From Pseudahrensia aquimaris (GTDB taxonomy: Bacteria; Pseudomonadota; Alphaproteobacteria; Rhizobiales; Rhizobiaceae), in the NCBI RefSeq assembly GCF_042676045.1, contig NZ_JBHTJV010000002.1:682001-746000 (forward strand): a stretch of DNA of 64,000 bases. The letters run 5' to 3'. The notes under the pieces were generated by a model. It saw only the letters and a program-made list of their open reading frames with translations, was not told the DNA's origin and made no database searches. Below are positions 16,069-24,471 of this stretch, piece by piece; positions within the stretch are counted from its first letter, which is position 1; each line of letters opens with the position of its first letter. Position numbers and translations under genes: made by a program.

Positions 16069-16854
16069 TCAAACGGACCGGCGCATGCCTGCGTCCACCA
16101 ATAATTCGGTCCCGGTGATGGCGGTGGCCTCGCACGCAAACAAAACCGTGTCGGCAATTTCGGAAGGCTGCACGAACCGTCTCAGCGCGAGACCGAGATC
16201 TTCGGGTATCGTGACTTTCAGCGCCTCGTCAGGACTGACGCCAGCGCGTTCGGCATATTGCTCAATTTGACCGCCCGGCTCGGTCCATTGCGGCGTGAGA
16301 GTCGGCCCAGGCGATACATTGACGATCCGAACCCCTTGGGGGCCAAACTCGGTCGCAATATTGCGCGACAAATTCATGATTGCAGCCTTGGTTGCGCAAT
16401 AGTCTGGCTGGATCACAATAGGTTCGCGCGCGAGCACGCTTGTGACGTTGACAATGACACCTTGATTTTCGATCAAAGACGGCAGGGCGGCACGTGTGGC
16501 CCTTACCATCGAAAACAGGTTGATGTTGAACAACCGCTCCCAATGGTCATCAGTGGTTTGCAAGAAACCTTCTCGCACCGGAGATGCACCGAGATTGTTG
16601 ATAAGAATATCTACACCACCCATGATTTTGATGGCCCGCTCGATAAGTTCGACCGGCCCTTGGCGACTGCCAAGATCAAGCTCAAAAGCGCCGCCGCCGC
16701 AGGAGGTGGTTACCTGCTTTAGCGCGTCTGTTACGGCAATATCAGCCGATACGACAACAGCGCCGTCAGCGACGAAACGCTTTGCAATTTCCAGTCCAAT
16801 GCCCACACCGGCACCTGTGATGACAACCCGTTTTCCATCAAATCGCTTAGCCAT
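16069..16854 (-). CDS. SDR-family dehydrogenase
   Basis: From ATG 16854 the 261-residue protein has the cofactor motif TGAGVGIG (residues 13-20), the NNLGA motif near 86, and the catalytic Ser139, Tyr152 and Lys156 (YCATK). It is a classical NAD(P)-dependent short-chain dehydrogenase. An acidic residue after beta-2 (SADIA) suggests NAD preference. The start overlaps the TIM-barrel gene upstream by 8 bp, and the LinD-like gene follows after 30 bp. It could act like LinC on a diol or hydroxyl intermediate; this is inferred from neighbours. Confidence 0.88.
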   Translation of the reverse strand: MAKRFDGKRVVITGAGVGIGLEIAKRFVADGAVVVSADIAVTDALKQVTTSCGGGAFELDLGSRQGPVELIERAIKIMGGVDILINNLGASPVREGFLQTTDDHWERLFNINLFSMVRATRAALPSLIENQGVIVNVTSVLAREPIVIQPDYCATKAAIMNLSRNIATEFGPQGVRIVNVSPGPTLTPQWTEPGGQIEQYAERAGVSPDEALKVTIPEDLGLALRRFVQPSEIADTVLFACEATAITGTELLVDAGMRRSV

Positions 16855-17761
16855 GTCCAATGCCCACCCCACTCAAATTATCGCAATGTTTTGAAACCAC
16901 GTTCTCGAAGCCTGGCATCAGTGCAGCAGCCAATTGGTCCGCAGGCAGTTCATCGAAGATGCGCGAAAAGACCTCTGGTCCAACGGAATTCAGATGTCCT
17001 GCGGCAGCCAAAATTTTCGCTAGATCATCAATCGGTAGGGCGCCTTCACCGATAGGCAAACGGTGATAGAGGCAGTCCTCAAACAAGGTCATCGTGTTTG
17101 GTTTTGCAGCGGTTCCATCTGCAAACTGGACGTGATCAATGGCACCGGAAGGCAATTCGCTGATCAGGTGATCAGAGCGGCCGCCACGGCAGTAATGCCA
17201 CGTGTCAAACATCAATTTCACATCAGGACGATCGATACGGCGCCAAACGTCAACGACATCTGCAAAACGCTTCAGGCCCCACATCGGCATGGCTTCGAGT
17301 ACACAAACCATGCCAAGGGACGCTGCCTTATCCGCAAAAGCATATAAACGCTGAGCAATCTCGTCGCGGTTATAGCGGCCTTCGGGAAAGGCTGTGATTG
17401 TGAGCAATCGGTCAATGCCGAGCGCCTGGGCAAATTCAAGCTCGCGACCAAGCCCCGCTTCGAGAAAAGGGATCATCTCTTCCGCAGCGCCTATGGGCCG
17501 CCAATCGGGTAGCCATGATACAATCGGGTCGAGGTAAGTCAGTTTTTGGCCAGCGTCGTCTGCCATGGCTTTGATGGACGAAAGCGTTTCACCCGTTTCA
17601 AGCAGCGCAACCACGTCAAAAGGCGAAATATTGAGCGCGTCGAAACCATGCTTGGAGGCGAATGCCAGTCGCTGCTTGTAGGTGAGGCCCCTGACGTTTC
17701 CCCACCACAATATCCTCTTGGGTGGCGGCGCAATATCCGCGTCAGAAAAGATCGCACCCAA
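16847..17761 (-). CDS. TIM-barrel protein, sugar-phosphate isomerase/epimerase family (copy 1)
   Basis: The frame is open from 17944, but its first 60 codons cover the divergent promoter. A TTG at 17761 lies 7 bp behind GGGAGGG and is the best start, giving 304 residues. Motifs are LTYLDPIVSWLPDWRP, VLEAMPMWGL (metal-binding Glu), MFDTWHYCRGG (Asp, His), HVQFAD and VGPEVFS (Glu), the set of the AP-endonuclease-2/xylose-isomerase-like fold. It is paralogous to 22643-23533, with which it brackets the ABC importer. The reaction is unknown; sugar isomerisation is not expected in this setting. Confidence 0.75.
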   Translation of the reverse strand: MGAIFSDADIAPPPKRILWWGNVRGLTYKQRLAFASKHGFDALNISPFDVVALLETGETLSSIKAMADDAGQKLTYLDPIVSWLPDWRPIGAAEEMIPFLEAGLGRELEFAQALGIDRLLTITAFPEGRYNRDEIAQRLYAFADKAASLGMVCVLEAMPMWGLKRFADVVDVWRRIDRPDVKLMFDTWHYCRGGRSDHLISELPSGAIDHVQFADGTAAKPNTMTLFEDCLYHRLPIGEGALPIDDLAKILAAAGHLNSVGPEVFSRIFDELPADQLAAALMPGFENVVSKHCDNLSGVGIGHG

Positions 17762-17781
17762 AACCACACCCTCCCAAGCGG

Positions 17782-17889
17782 ATTCCAATAATGGAATGAT
17801 AGTTACACATACATGCAAGTCCATGTAAACCGATAAATATGGAAATATGCTATTGACGACCAGGCGGGTCGGTGCCTTACTGGAATGAT
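17782..17889. promoter_or_regulatory. Divergent promoter region of the catabolic island
   Basis: This region separates the leftward TIM-barrel/SDR/GST operon from the rightward importer/catabolic operon. It contains an inverted repeat ATTCCA-N4-TGGAAT (17782-17797), and TGGAATGAT occurs twice (17792-17800 and 17881-17889). An imperfect palindrome built on ACATG and CATGT lies between. These repeats are candidate regulator sites. No regulator gene is adjacent; the TetR gene at 13774 ends the leftward operon and is a candidate. Confidence 0.4.
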
Positions 17890-17924
17890 TAGTCCATACT
17901 TGTCGCGTTCTGGGAGGAGCAACA

Positions 17925-19196
17925 ATGACTGACATCAGGAACAATTTAACCCGTCGTAAAGTGCTAATTGGTGCTGGCGCGGCTGCAGCAGCGGTCAGCT
18001 TTCCAATGCCGGCGATCGCTCAAAGCGGCGCTTTGAAACTTGGCTTCGTGCATCCGGAAACAGGACCGTTGGGTGCTGTCGCTGCTGGAGACAAATTCGT
18101 TCTGAACCATCTCAAACAGCAACTGTCAGATGGGATCGTCGTGGATGGCGGGCGCAAGCGCGCAGTCGAGATTATTGTCAAGGACAGTCAGTCCAGCTCC
18201 AACCGCGCTTCGGAAGTTGCAGCGGAACTTATCTTGAACGACGAAGTGGATATGATGGTCGCGGGCATCCACCCGCTGACGGTCAGTCCCGTTGCCGACC
18301 AATGCGAGCTCAATGGGGTGCCGCTGGTCTCCACCATCACACCTTGGGAGACGCAATATTATGGTCGCGGCGCGACTGACGAGAAGCCGTTTGACTGGCA
18401 GTTGCACCTGTTCTGGGGCTTCAGTGAAATAACCAACACCTACATGGACATCTGGAACCAGCTGGACACCAACAAGGTTGTCGGTGGCCTTTGGCCTAAC
18501 AACCCAGACGGTATCGGTTTCGCTCAGGGCTTTACCCCGGTTCTGAAGAGCAACGGTTATACGGTCGTTGATCCAGGTCGATATCAGGATCTGACTGACG
18601 ATTTTTCCGCCATTATCGCCCAATTCAAAGAGGCTGGTGTTGAAATCATTACCGGTGTGGCCTTGCCACCAGACTGGACGACTTTCTGGACGCAGGCAGC
18701 CCAACAAGGCTTCAATGTGAAAGCCGCAACAACCGCAGCTGCGCTCGCATTCCCCGGCACGGCTGAGTCGCTTGGACCTTTGGCGCAAAACCACAGCTTC
18801 GATTTGTTCTGGCACCCAAGCTATCCATTTGAAAGCTCCATTAGCGGCGAGAGTGCTACTGACTATGCCAAGGCTTTTGAGGCAGTGGAGAACGCTCAGT
18901 GGATTCAGCCGATTGGTACGATCCACATGATCTTCGAGACAGCTATCGATGTTCTCAAACGTTCAGGCGGCGGAGACTACGATGCCACCCGCGAGGCGCT
19001 TTTCTCAACCGACATTCAGACCATAAGCGGCCCGGTCAAGGCGGGAAGCGGCCCGGTTAAAAACGCGGTCCTGACGCCTCTGACAGGTGCGCAGTGGCGT
19101 CAGTCTGACGGTCCTCATGCTTTTGAACCCATCATTGTATCGACGGTTGCCGCTAAAAACGTGCCCGCTGGTGGCAAGGTAGAAAGCGTTTCCTGA
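17925..19196 (+). CDS. ABC transporter substrate-binding protein (Liv/amide type)
   Basis: The 423-residue protein starts behind GGGAGGAG and has a twin-arginine-like signal (NLTRRKVLIGAGAAAAAV) with cleavage near AIA-Q. The mature protein opens LKLGFVHPETGPLG, the Peripla_BP_6 fold used by branched-chain amino acid and aromatic-acid importers. It heads the rightward operon, followed by ATPases and permeases of the same system. Position beside ring-degradation genes suggests an aromatic or related acid as ligand. Confidence 0.92.
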   Translation: MTDIRNNLTRRKVLIGAGAAAAAVSFPMPAIAQSGALKLGFVHPETGPLGAVAAGDKFVLNHLKQQLSDGIVVDGGRKRAVEIIVKDSQSSSNRASEVAAELILNDEVDMMVAGIHPLTVSPVADQCELNGVPLVSTITPWETQYYGRGATDEKPFDWQLHLFWGFSEITNTYMDIWNQLDTNKVVGGLWPNNPDGIGFAQGFTPVLKSNGYTVVDPGRYQDLTDDFSAIIAQFKEAGVEIITGVALPPDWTTFWTQAAQQGFNVKAATTAAALAFPGTAESLGPLAQNHSFDLFWHPSYPFESSISGESATDYAKAFEAVENAQWIQPIGTIHMIFETAIDVLKRSGGGDYDATREALFSTDIQTISGPVKAGSGPVKNAVLTPLTGAQWRQSDGPHAFEPIIVSTVAAKNVPAGGKVESVS

Positions 19197-19221
19197 TTTT
19201 GGGCTCCTCCCAAGGTGATGG

Positions 19222-19260
19222 GGCGGGTGAGCATACTTTCTTTTTAGATGCTCACCCGCC
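19222..19260 (+). promoter_or_regulatory. Strong intergenic stem-loop after the binding-protein gene
   Basis: GGCGGGTGAGCAT (19222-19234) pairs perfectly with ATGCTCACCCGCC (19248-19260) around a 13-base loop. The 13-bp GC-rich stem is not followed by a T-run, so it is not a classic terminator. Such stem-loops between a binding-protein gene and its permease genes usually protect the upstream mRNA and lower downstream expression. It lies 26 bp after the stop codon and 31 bp before the LivG-like start. Confidence 0.75.
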
Positions 19261-19290
19261 GGATCTTGGCGGCTGACGATTGGTTTTTCA

Positions 19291-20016
19291 TTGACCCCTC
19301 TATTGCAACTCAAATCTGTCGATAAAGCATTTGGTGCTGTGGTGATCGCGAAAGGTCTCGATCTGACCGTGCAGGCATCCGAAGGCTTGGGCATTATCGG
19401 ACCCAATGGCGCGGGCAAAAGCACGTTGTTCAATCTGATCACGGGAGATCAGCACATAAACGGCGGCTCGATCACGTTTGGGGGGCGAGAAGTTTCAAAG
19501 GACAAGCCTTTCAAGCGTTGTCGGCAGGGCATCGGGCGATCCTACCAAATACCCCATCCGTTCGGCAAAATGACGGTTTATGAGAATATTCTCACGGCAG
19601 CAGTCTTCGGCTCGGGCAAGGGTGAAGCAGAAGCAAGTCCTCATGTGATCGAGGTGCTGCATCTAACTGGTTTGGCAAAAGAGGCGAACAAGCCTGCCGG
19701 GCACCTGACCCTGCTGCAACGAAAGCGCCTGGAATTGGCGCGCGGTCTGGCGACTGATCCCAAACTACTTTTACTGGACGAGATTGCTGGCGGGCTTACC
19801 GAGCACGAGGTCCAATCTCTTATCGGAACCATTCGCGACATCCGCAAAACCGGCATTGCCCTGATCTGGATCGAGCACATCGTTCACGCTTTGCTGGCAA
19901 CGGTTGACCGTTTGATCGTGCTGAACGGCGGCGAATTGTTGGCCGATGGCGAGCCTGAAGCGGTCATGAAATCTCCACAGGTCCAAAAAATCTATATGGG
20001 GGTGGAGCCCGCATGA
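19291..20016 (+). CDS. livG: ABC transporter ATP-binding protein (LivG family)
   Basis: The 241-residue ATPase has Walker A GPNGAGKS, a degenerate signature region LTLLQRKRLELARGLATDP (family LSYGQ replaced by LTLLQ), Walker B LLLLDEIAGGLT and the switch histidine in WIEH. The start is a TTG at 19291, the only suitable codon before the conserved LLQLKSVDKAFG. It overlaps livF by 4 bp. It pairs with LivF to power the importer. Confidence 0.9.
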   Translation: MTPLLQLKSVDKAFGAVVIAKGLDLTVQASEGLGIIGPNGAGKSTLFNLITGDQHINGGSITFGGREVSKDKPFKRCRQGIGRSYQIPHPFGKMTVYENILTAAVFGSGKGEAEASPHVIEVLHLTGLAKEANKPAGHLTLLQRKRLELARGLATDPKLLLLDEIAGGLTEHEVQSLIGTIRDIRKTGIALIWIEHIVHALLATVDRLIVLNGGELLADGEPEAVMKSPQVQKIYMGVEPA

Positions 20017-20711
20017 CCACGATTACTACGCGAAATCTGAAGTCGTATTACGGTGATTTCCAAGCGCTGTTCGGCGTCGATGTGACTTTCAAGTCAGGCG
20101 AAACGACTGCGATTATCGGCGCCAATGGCGCGGGCAAAACCACGCTCATGAAGTCGATCTGCGGCATGATCAATACAACGCCTCAGATGATTTACGTGGA
20201 TGACGTAGCCGTAGGTGGGCGTCCGGCACATACGGTGATCGAGACCGGCATTGCGATGGTGCCAGAAGGGCGGCGATTATTTCCATCGCTCTCAGTTGAG
20301 GAAAACATCGTTCTTGGAAGCCACTCTCATCGCTCCGGGCCTTGGTCACTTGAACGCATTTACGACCTGTTCCCAGTCCTTGCGGAGCGGCGGCACTTAT
20401 CGGGAACTTCTCTTTCTGGCGGCCAACAACAGATGGTCTCCATTGGGCGCGCTCTGATGAGCAATCCAACCATGTTGCTTTGCGACGAAATCAGTCTGGG
20501 CCTTGCCCCGGTCATCATCGAAGACCTCTATACAACGATCAAAACACTGAAAGACGAGGGCATGTCGATCGTCATCGTTGAGCAAGACATCCAGCGCGCA
20601 CTCAGCGTGGCGGACACGGTTTACTGCATGCAAGAGGGGCGGGTTTCGCTGTCCTCATCCGCGGCAGAGGTAAGCCTGGACGCCATACGCGACGCTTACT
20701 TCGGAATGTGA
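20013..20711 (+). CDS. livF: ABC transporter ATP-binding protein (LivF family)
   Basis: The 232-residue ATPase has Walker A GANGAGKTT, signature LSGGQQQMVSIGRALM and Walker B MLLCDEISLGLAP, all typical of LivF. Its ATG overlaps the livG stop (ATGA). It is the partner of LivG; together with LivHM and the binding protein it completes an ABC importer. Confidence 0.92.
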   Translation: MTTITTRNLKSYYGDFQALFGVDVTFKSGETTAIIGANGAGKTTLMKSICGMINTTPQMIYVDDVAVGGRPAHTVIETGIAMVPEGRRLFPSLSVEENIVLGSHSHRSGPWSLERIYDLFPVLAERRHLSGTSLSGGQQQMVSIGRALMSNPTMLLCDEISLGLAPVIIEDLYTTIKTLKDEGMSIVIVEQDIQRALSVADTVYCMQEGRVSLSSSAAEVSLDAIRDAYFGM

Positions 20712-21580
20712 TGATGGATTGGATCAACACACTTTTGCAGGGGATTTTGTTAGGCGGCGTCTACACGCTGTTTGCTGTGGGGCTTTCGCTGATGTTCGGC
20801 GTCATGCGGCTCGTCAACATAGCCCATGGTGACATGATCGTGCTTGCAGGTTTCGTCTCGCTAATCATCGTCGAGTCCTTGGGAATTGGCCCCATTCCAA
20901 GCCTTCTAATCGTCGTGCCGGTCTTCTTCGGTTTCGGATTTTTGCTTCAAACAAACATCCTCAACCGCACGCTGGGCGACGACTTGCTGCCACCCATGAT
21001 CGTTACGTTTGGCATGGCGATCGTCATCCAGAACGCACTCTTGGAAGGTTTTTCCGCCGACAGTCAAAAGCTCAGCCTCGGCGAGGTGGAGACAGCAAGT
21101 GTCGCGCTCAACAATGACATCAGCCTTGGCATCTTCCCGATTATCATCCTTGCGGTCGCCATTGGTACGATCATAGGCCTTCAGGCTCTTTTCTATCGCA
21201 CCAAACTGGGGCGCGAATTTCGTGCCACATCGGATGATCCAGAAGCGGCGCGCATGATGGGGATCAACACCAAACGCATATTCGCTATTGCAACAGGGAT
21301 AGCCATGGCTGTGATTGGCGTTGCCGGCGTCCTAATGGCCATCCGCACGACGTTTGATCCGCTATCGGGTCCCGTCCGCCTGCTTTTTGCCTTTGAGGCC
21401 GTCATCATTGGTGGTTTGGGCAGCATATGGGGCACGCTTGCTGGCGGCATCGGCCTAGGTCTGGCGCAGGCAATTGGTGGACGCATCGATCCGCAGTTTC
21501 AGATCATGGCCGGTCACTTGGTCTTTCTCGCAATTTTGCTCGCACGGCCGCAGGGCTTGTTTCCAAAGGTCTCTCACTGA
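20711..21580 (+). CDS. livH: ABC transporter permease (LivH family)
   Basis: A 289-residue membrane protein with eight or so helices. It begins LLQGILLGGVYTLFAVGLSL and contains MRLVNIAHGDMIVLAGF, the LivH signature, and the EAA-like loop around FRATSDDPEAARMMGIN. Start is ATG 20711, sharing a base with the livF stop; GTG 20708 is an alternative. It overlaps livM by one base. Confidence 0.92.
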   Translation: MMDWINTLLQGILLGGVYTLFAVGLSLMFGVMRLVNIAHGDMIVLAGFVSLIIVESLGIGPIPSLLIVVPVFFGFGFLLQTNILNRTLGDDLLPPMIVTFGMAIVIQNALLEGFSADSQKLSLGEVETASVALNNDISLGIFPIIILAVAIGTIIGLQALFYRTKLGREFRATSDDPEAARMMGINTKRIFAIATGIAMAVIGVAGVLMAIRTTFDPLSGPVRLLFAFEAVIIGGLGSIWGTLAGGIGLGLAQAIGGRIDPQFQIMAGHLVFLAILLARPQGLFPKVSH

Positions 21581-22638
21581 TGACCGCATCTGATTATAAA
21601 ATCACGCGCGCAACGCGAGCATCAACCATCGGGCTTTCGATCTTGGGATTGCTGTTTGTTGGTTTGCTTTTGTTTCCGATGACAGGCGACCGATCCACAA
21701 TGCGGCTTGTGGTGGAAATTTGTTATTTTCTCGCTCTTGCCCAGATGTGGAACTTGCTGGCTGGCTATGCGGGGCTCCTTTCCGTGGGCCAGCAGGCCTT
21801 TATCGGTTTCGGCGGTTACATGATGTTCGCGTTCGTCACGTATGCGGGCCTCTCACCGATCATGAGCTTGCCGATCGCCGGATTACTCACCGGTCTTATT
21901 TCGTTGCCCGTTGCTTTACTGATGTTCCGCTTGTCTGGACCGTATTTTGCAATTGGCACTTGGGTCGTAGCGGAGGTTTTCAAGCTGGCATTCTTTGAAG
22001 TGCCTGCGCTCGGCGGCGGCTCTGGCATGAGTCTGCCGCTTGATGCCGTTCGCGCCATCGCATCGGACCGGGCTGGGCGGGAACTCATCATCTACATGAC
22101 CGCCTTGGCAATTGCCGTCGGTTCGGTGGCAATGGTCTATCTTTTGCTACGATCCCGATTTGGTCTTGGCATGACCGCGATCCGTGACAGCGAGATAGCC
22201 TCTGGTTCGGTAGGCGTTGATACTTTCCGCCTCAAACTCGGCGTCTTTGTCGGCGTTGCAGCTTTCACCGGCATGATCGGAGCGCTGATCTTCCTGCAAA
22301 AATTGCGCATTTCGCCGGTTGCGGCCTTCGATGTCATGGAATGGTCCGCTGCCATCATCTTCATTGTCGTCATCGGTGGCATTGGGCGCATTGAGGGGCC
22401 ATTTGTGGGCACTGCCATCTTCTTCGTGCTGCGCGAAGTGTTTTCAGATTATGGCTCTTGGTATCTCATCGCTTTCGGTCTGATGGCTGTCGCAATCATG
22501 CTCTTTGCCAAGCAGGGCATCTGGGGGCTGATCGCCGATAGATACGGCATCACCGTCTTCCCCATCATGCGTCGCGTGGAATTTAGCGATGCCACAGCCC
22601 TTCGAGTTTCTTCATCAACTTCAAAAGTAACGGAATAA
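21580..22638 (+). CDS. livM: ABC transporter permease (LivM family)
   Basis: From ATG 21580 (overlapping the livH stop) the protein has 352 residues. It contains LAQMWNLLAGYAGLLSVGQQ, the LivM signature, and the cytoplasmic loop MTAIRDSEIASGSVGVDTFR. An open frame back to 21427 lies inside livH and is not used. A TIM-barrel gene follows after 4 bp, so uptake and catabolism are co-transcribed. Confidence 0.92.
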   Translation: MTASDYKITRATRASTIGLSILGLLFVGLLLFPMTGDRSTMRLVVEICYFLALAQMWNLLAGYAGLLSVGQQAFIGFGGYMMFAFVTYAGLSPIMSLPIAGLLTGLISLPVALLMFRLSGPYFAIGTWVVAEVFKLAFFEVPALGGGSGMSLPLDAVRAIASDRAGRELIIYMTALAIAVGSVAMVYLLLRSRFGLGMTAIRDSEIASGSVGVDTFRLKLGVFVGVAAFTGMIGALIFLQKLRISPVAAFDVMEWSAAIIFIVVIGGIGRIEGPFVGTAIFFVLREVFSDYGSWYLIAFGLMAVAIMLFAKQGIWGLIADRYGITVFPIMRRVEFSDATALRVSSSTSKVTE

Positions 22639-22642
22639 TCAA

Positions 22643-23533
22643 ATGGCTCATGACAAAGACAATTATCTTCTCTGGCAAGGCACGGTACGCGAGCTTTCTC
22701 TGCCGGAACAATTGCGCGTTGCACGCGAGACGGGCTTCGGAAAAATTTCGATTACGCCTCTTCATGTCACCAAATGGAAAGAGGCGGAGGGTTGGTCCGC
22801 GAAAGATATGCTGGCCATGGCCGCGGATGAGGGCGTCAAACTGGCCCACCTCGACCCGCTCACACGGTGGGCACCCAAGTGGAAGCCTGACAATGTGGCG
22901 GAAGAGTTCTTCCCGTTTCTTGGCTTCTCGGTCGACGATTTCATGAAGCTGGCGGAAGAGTTTCAAGTCGAGAGCATGTCAACGATATGCTGCTTTCCTG
23001 CCGGTACGGTAAATTCGGTCCAGCTGACGGAGGCTTTCGCGTCCATTTGTGACCGTGCAGCGAAAATCGGTGTGCGCTGCGATCTTGAATTCATCCCGTT
23101 TTGGGGTCTGTTCGATCTTAATATGGCGTGGGCGGTGGTGCGTGACGCGGGCAAAGACAATTCCGGCATTGTTTTTGACTATTGGCATTTCATGCGCGGC
23201 AATCCCGATCTGGATCTTCTCGCCACCATTCCTGGAGAGAAAATATCTTCGGTTCAGCTGGCTGATGCACCGCTGACCTATCCGGAAGACCGCAGCGCAC
23301 CGGATGATTGTCTCAACTGGCGCGTGCCGTGCGGCGAGGGCGAGTTCCCGGTCACCGAAATCACAAAGACGCTTGGGAAAATTGGCGGCATGAAAAACGT
23401 CGGGCCGGAGATATTCTCCAGCAAATTCGACGCCATGTCAGCCGATGAGATCATTGCATCTATCCGCGACTTTTTCCCCCGCGCACTTGAGCAAGCGGGG
23501 CAATTGAACGGCTACTCAGCGCAAGCTGTTTGA
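22643..23533 (+). CDS. TIM-barrel protein, sugar-phosphate isomerase/epimerase family (copy 2)
   Basis: The 296-residue protein is collinear with the one at 16847-17761: LAHLDPLTRWAPKWKP, DLEFIPFWGL, VFDYWHFMRG, SVQLAD and VGPEIFS occupy the same positions. Glu, Asp/His and the last Glu are the expected divalent-metal ligands of this fold. It directly follows livM and precedes an alpha/beta hydrolase. Two diverged copies in divergent operons suggest consecutive or alternative steps on related intermediates. I cannot name the reaction. Confidence 0.82.
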   Translation: MAHDKDNYLLWQGTVRELSLPEQLRVARETGFGKISITPLHVTKWKEAEGWSAKDMLAMAADEGVKLAHLDPLTRWAPKWKPDNVAEEFFPFLGFSVDDFMKLAEEFQVESMSTICCFPAGTVNSVQLTEAFASICDRAAKIGVRCDLEFIPFWGLFDLNMAWAVVRDAGKDNSGIVFDYWHFMRGNPDLDLLATIPGEKISSVQLADAPLTYPEDRSAPDDCLNWRVPCGEGEFPVTEITKTLGKIGGMKNVGPEIFSSKFDAMSADEIIASIRDFFPRALEQAGQLNGYSAQAV

Positions 23534-23555
23534 CCTTATTTCTGGGAGGAAAATC

Positions 23556-24422
23556 ATGGCTGACGTCAAAATCACAAATCACAAGGCTGACATCAAGGAC
23601 ATCAAAATACATTACACTGTCGCGGGTTCTGGGCCTGCGATCGTGCTTATTCACGGCTGGCCTCACACCAATTATGGCTGGCGCGAAGTGCAGACGATTC
23701 TGGCCGAGAGATACACGGTCATCTGTCCCGATATCCGGGGTGCGGGTTACTCAACGCGGCCTGAAACCGGCTATGACGCTGATAACTTGGCTGACGATAT
23801 CCGCACTCTGGTTCACGATCACCTGGGCCACAACAAGGTTGTCGTCGTGGGTCACGATTGGGGCTCCGTGTGGGCCTATCACTATGCCGCCCTGTTCCGC
23901 GATGAAGTGGTTGGGTTGGCCAATTTCGAGATGATGATACCCGGCACGGGCGGCCACGAAGAGGGCATGCAACCCAAGCCTGAAGGAAAATTCTTCTGGC
24001 ATATGAATTGGCATTCGGTGCCGGTTTACCCTGAAGAACTGATCCGCGGAAATGAGCGGAAATATCTCGACTACTACTACACCGAGTTTTCCTACAACCC
24101 GCAAGCTGTGACCAAGGAAGCGCTCGACGAATATGAGCGTGCTTTCACGCAATTCGGGTCTTTGCGCGCGGGTTTGGAAATCTACAAAGCGTTCTGGAAG
24201 CACCAAGAGCAAGCCATCAAGCACATGAAAAAGCCGCTGGATGTGCCCGTGATTGCTTGGGGCGGGGCGGCACTGATGAACAATTGGTGCTTGGAGAGCA
24301 TGGAGAAAGTCGCCAGCAATGTCACTGGCGGCGGCATTCCCGAATGCGGTCATTGGGTCGCTGAGGAGCAACCGACCTTTGTTGCAAAACAGATCATGGA
24401 TCTAGCCGATAGCACGCTCTGA
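23556..24422 (+). CDS. Alpha/beta hydrolase (epoxide hydrolase/dehalogenase-like)
   Basis: The 288-residue protein starts behind GGGAGGA. It has the oxyanion motif HGWP, the nucleophile elbow GHDWGS with Asp101, and the catalytic His266 in ECGHW. An Asp nucleophile is the mark of epoxide hydrolases and haloalkane or haloacid dehalogenases and excludes ordinary esterases. The cap domain is rich in tyrosine (KYLDYYYTEFSYNP). In this operon it could open an epoxide or remove a halogen. The choice between the two cannot be made from sequence alone. Confidence 0.85.
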   Translation: MADVKITNHKADIKDIKIHYTVAGSGPAIVLIHGWPHTNYGWREVQTILAERYTVICPDIRGAGYSTRPETGYDADNLADDIRTLVHDHLGHNKVVVVGHDWGSVWAYHYAALFRDEVVGLANFEMMIPGTGGHEEGMQPKPEGKFFWHMNWHSVPVYPEELIRGNERKYLDYYYTEFSYNPQAVTKEALDEYERAFTQFGSLRAGLEIYKAFWKHQEQAIKHMKKPLDVPVIAWGGAALMNNWCLESMEKVASNVTGGGIPECGHWVAEEQPTFVAKQIMDLADSTL

Positions 24423-24471
24423 AAGCGGCTGGCCAAGGCTTCAGTCCTCAAAAAAAATGGGAGATTATAAA

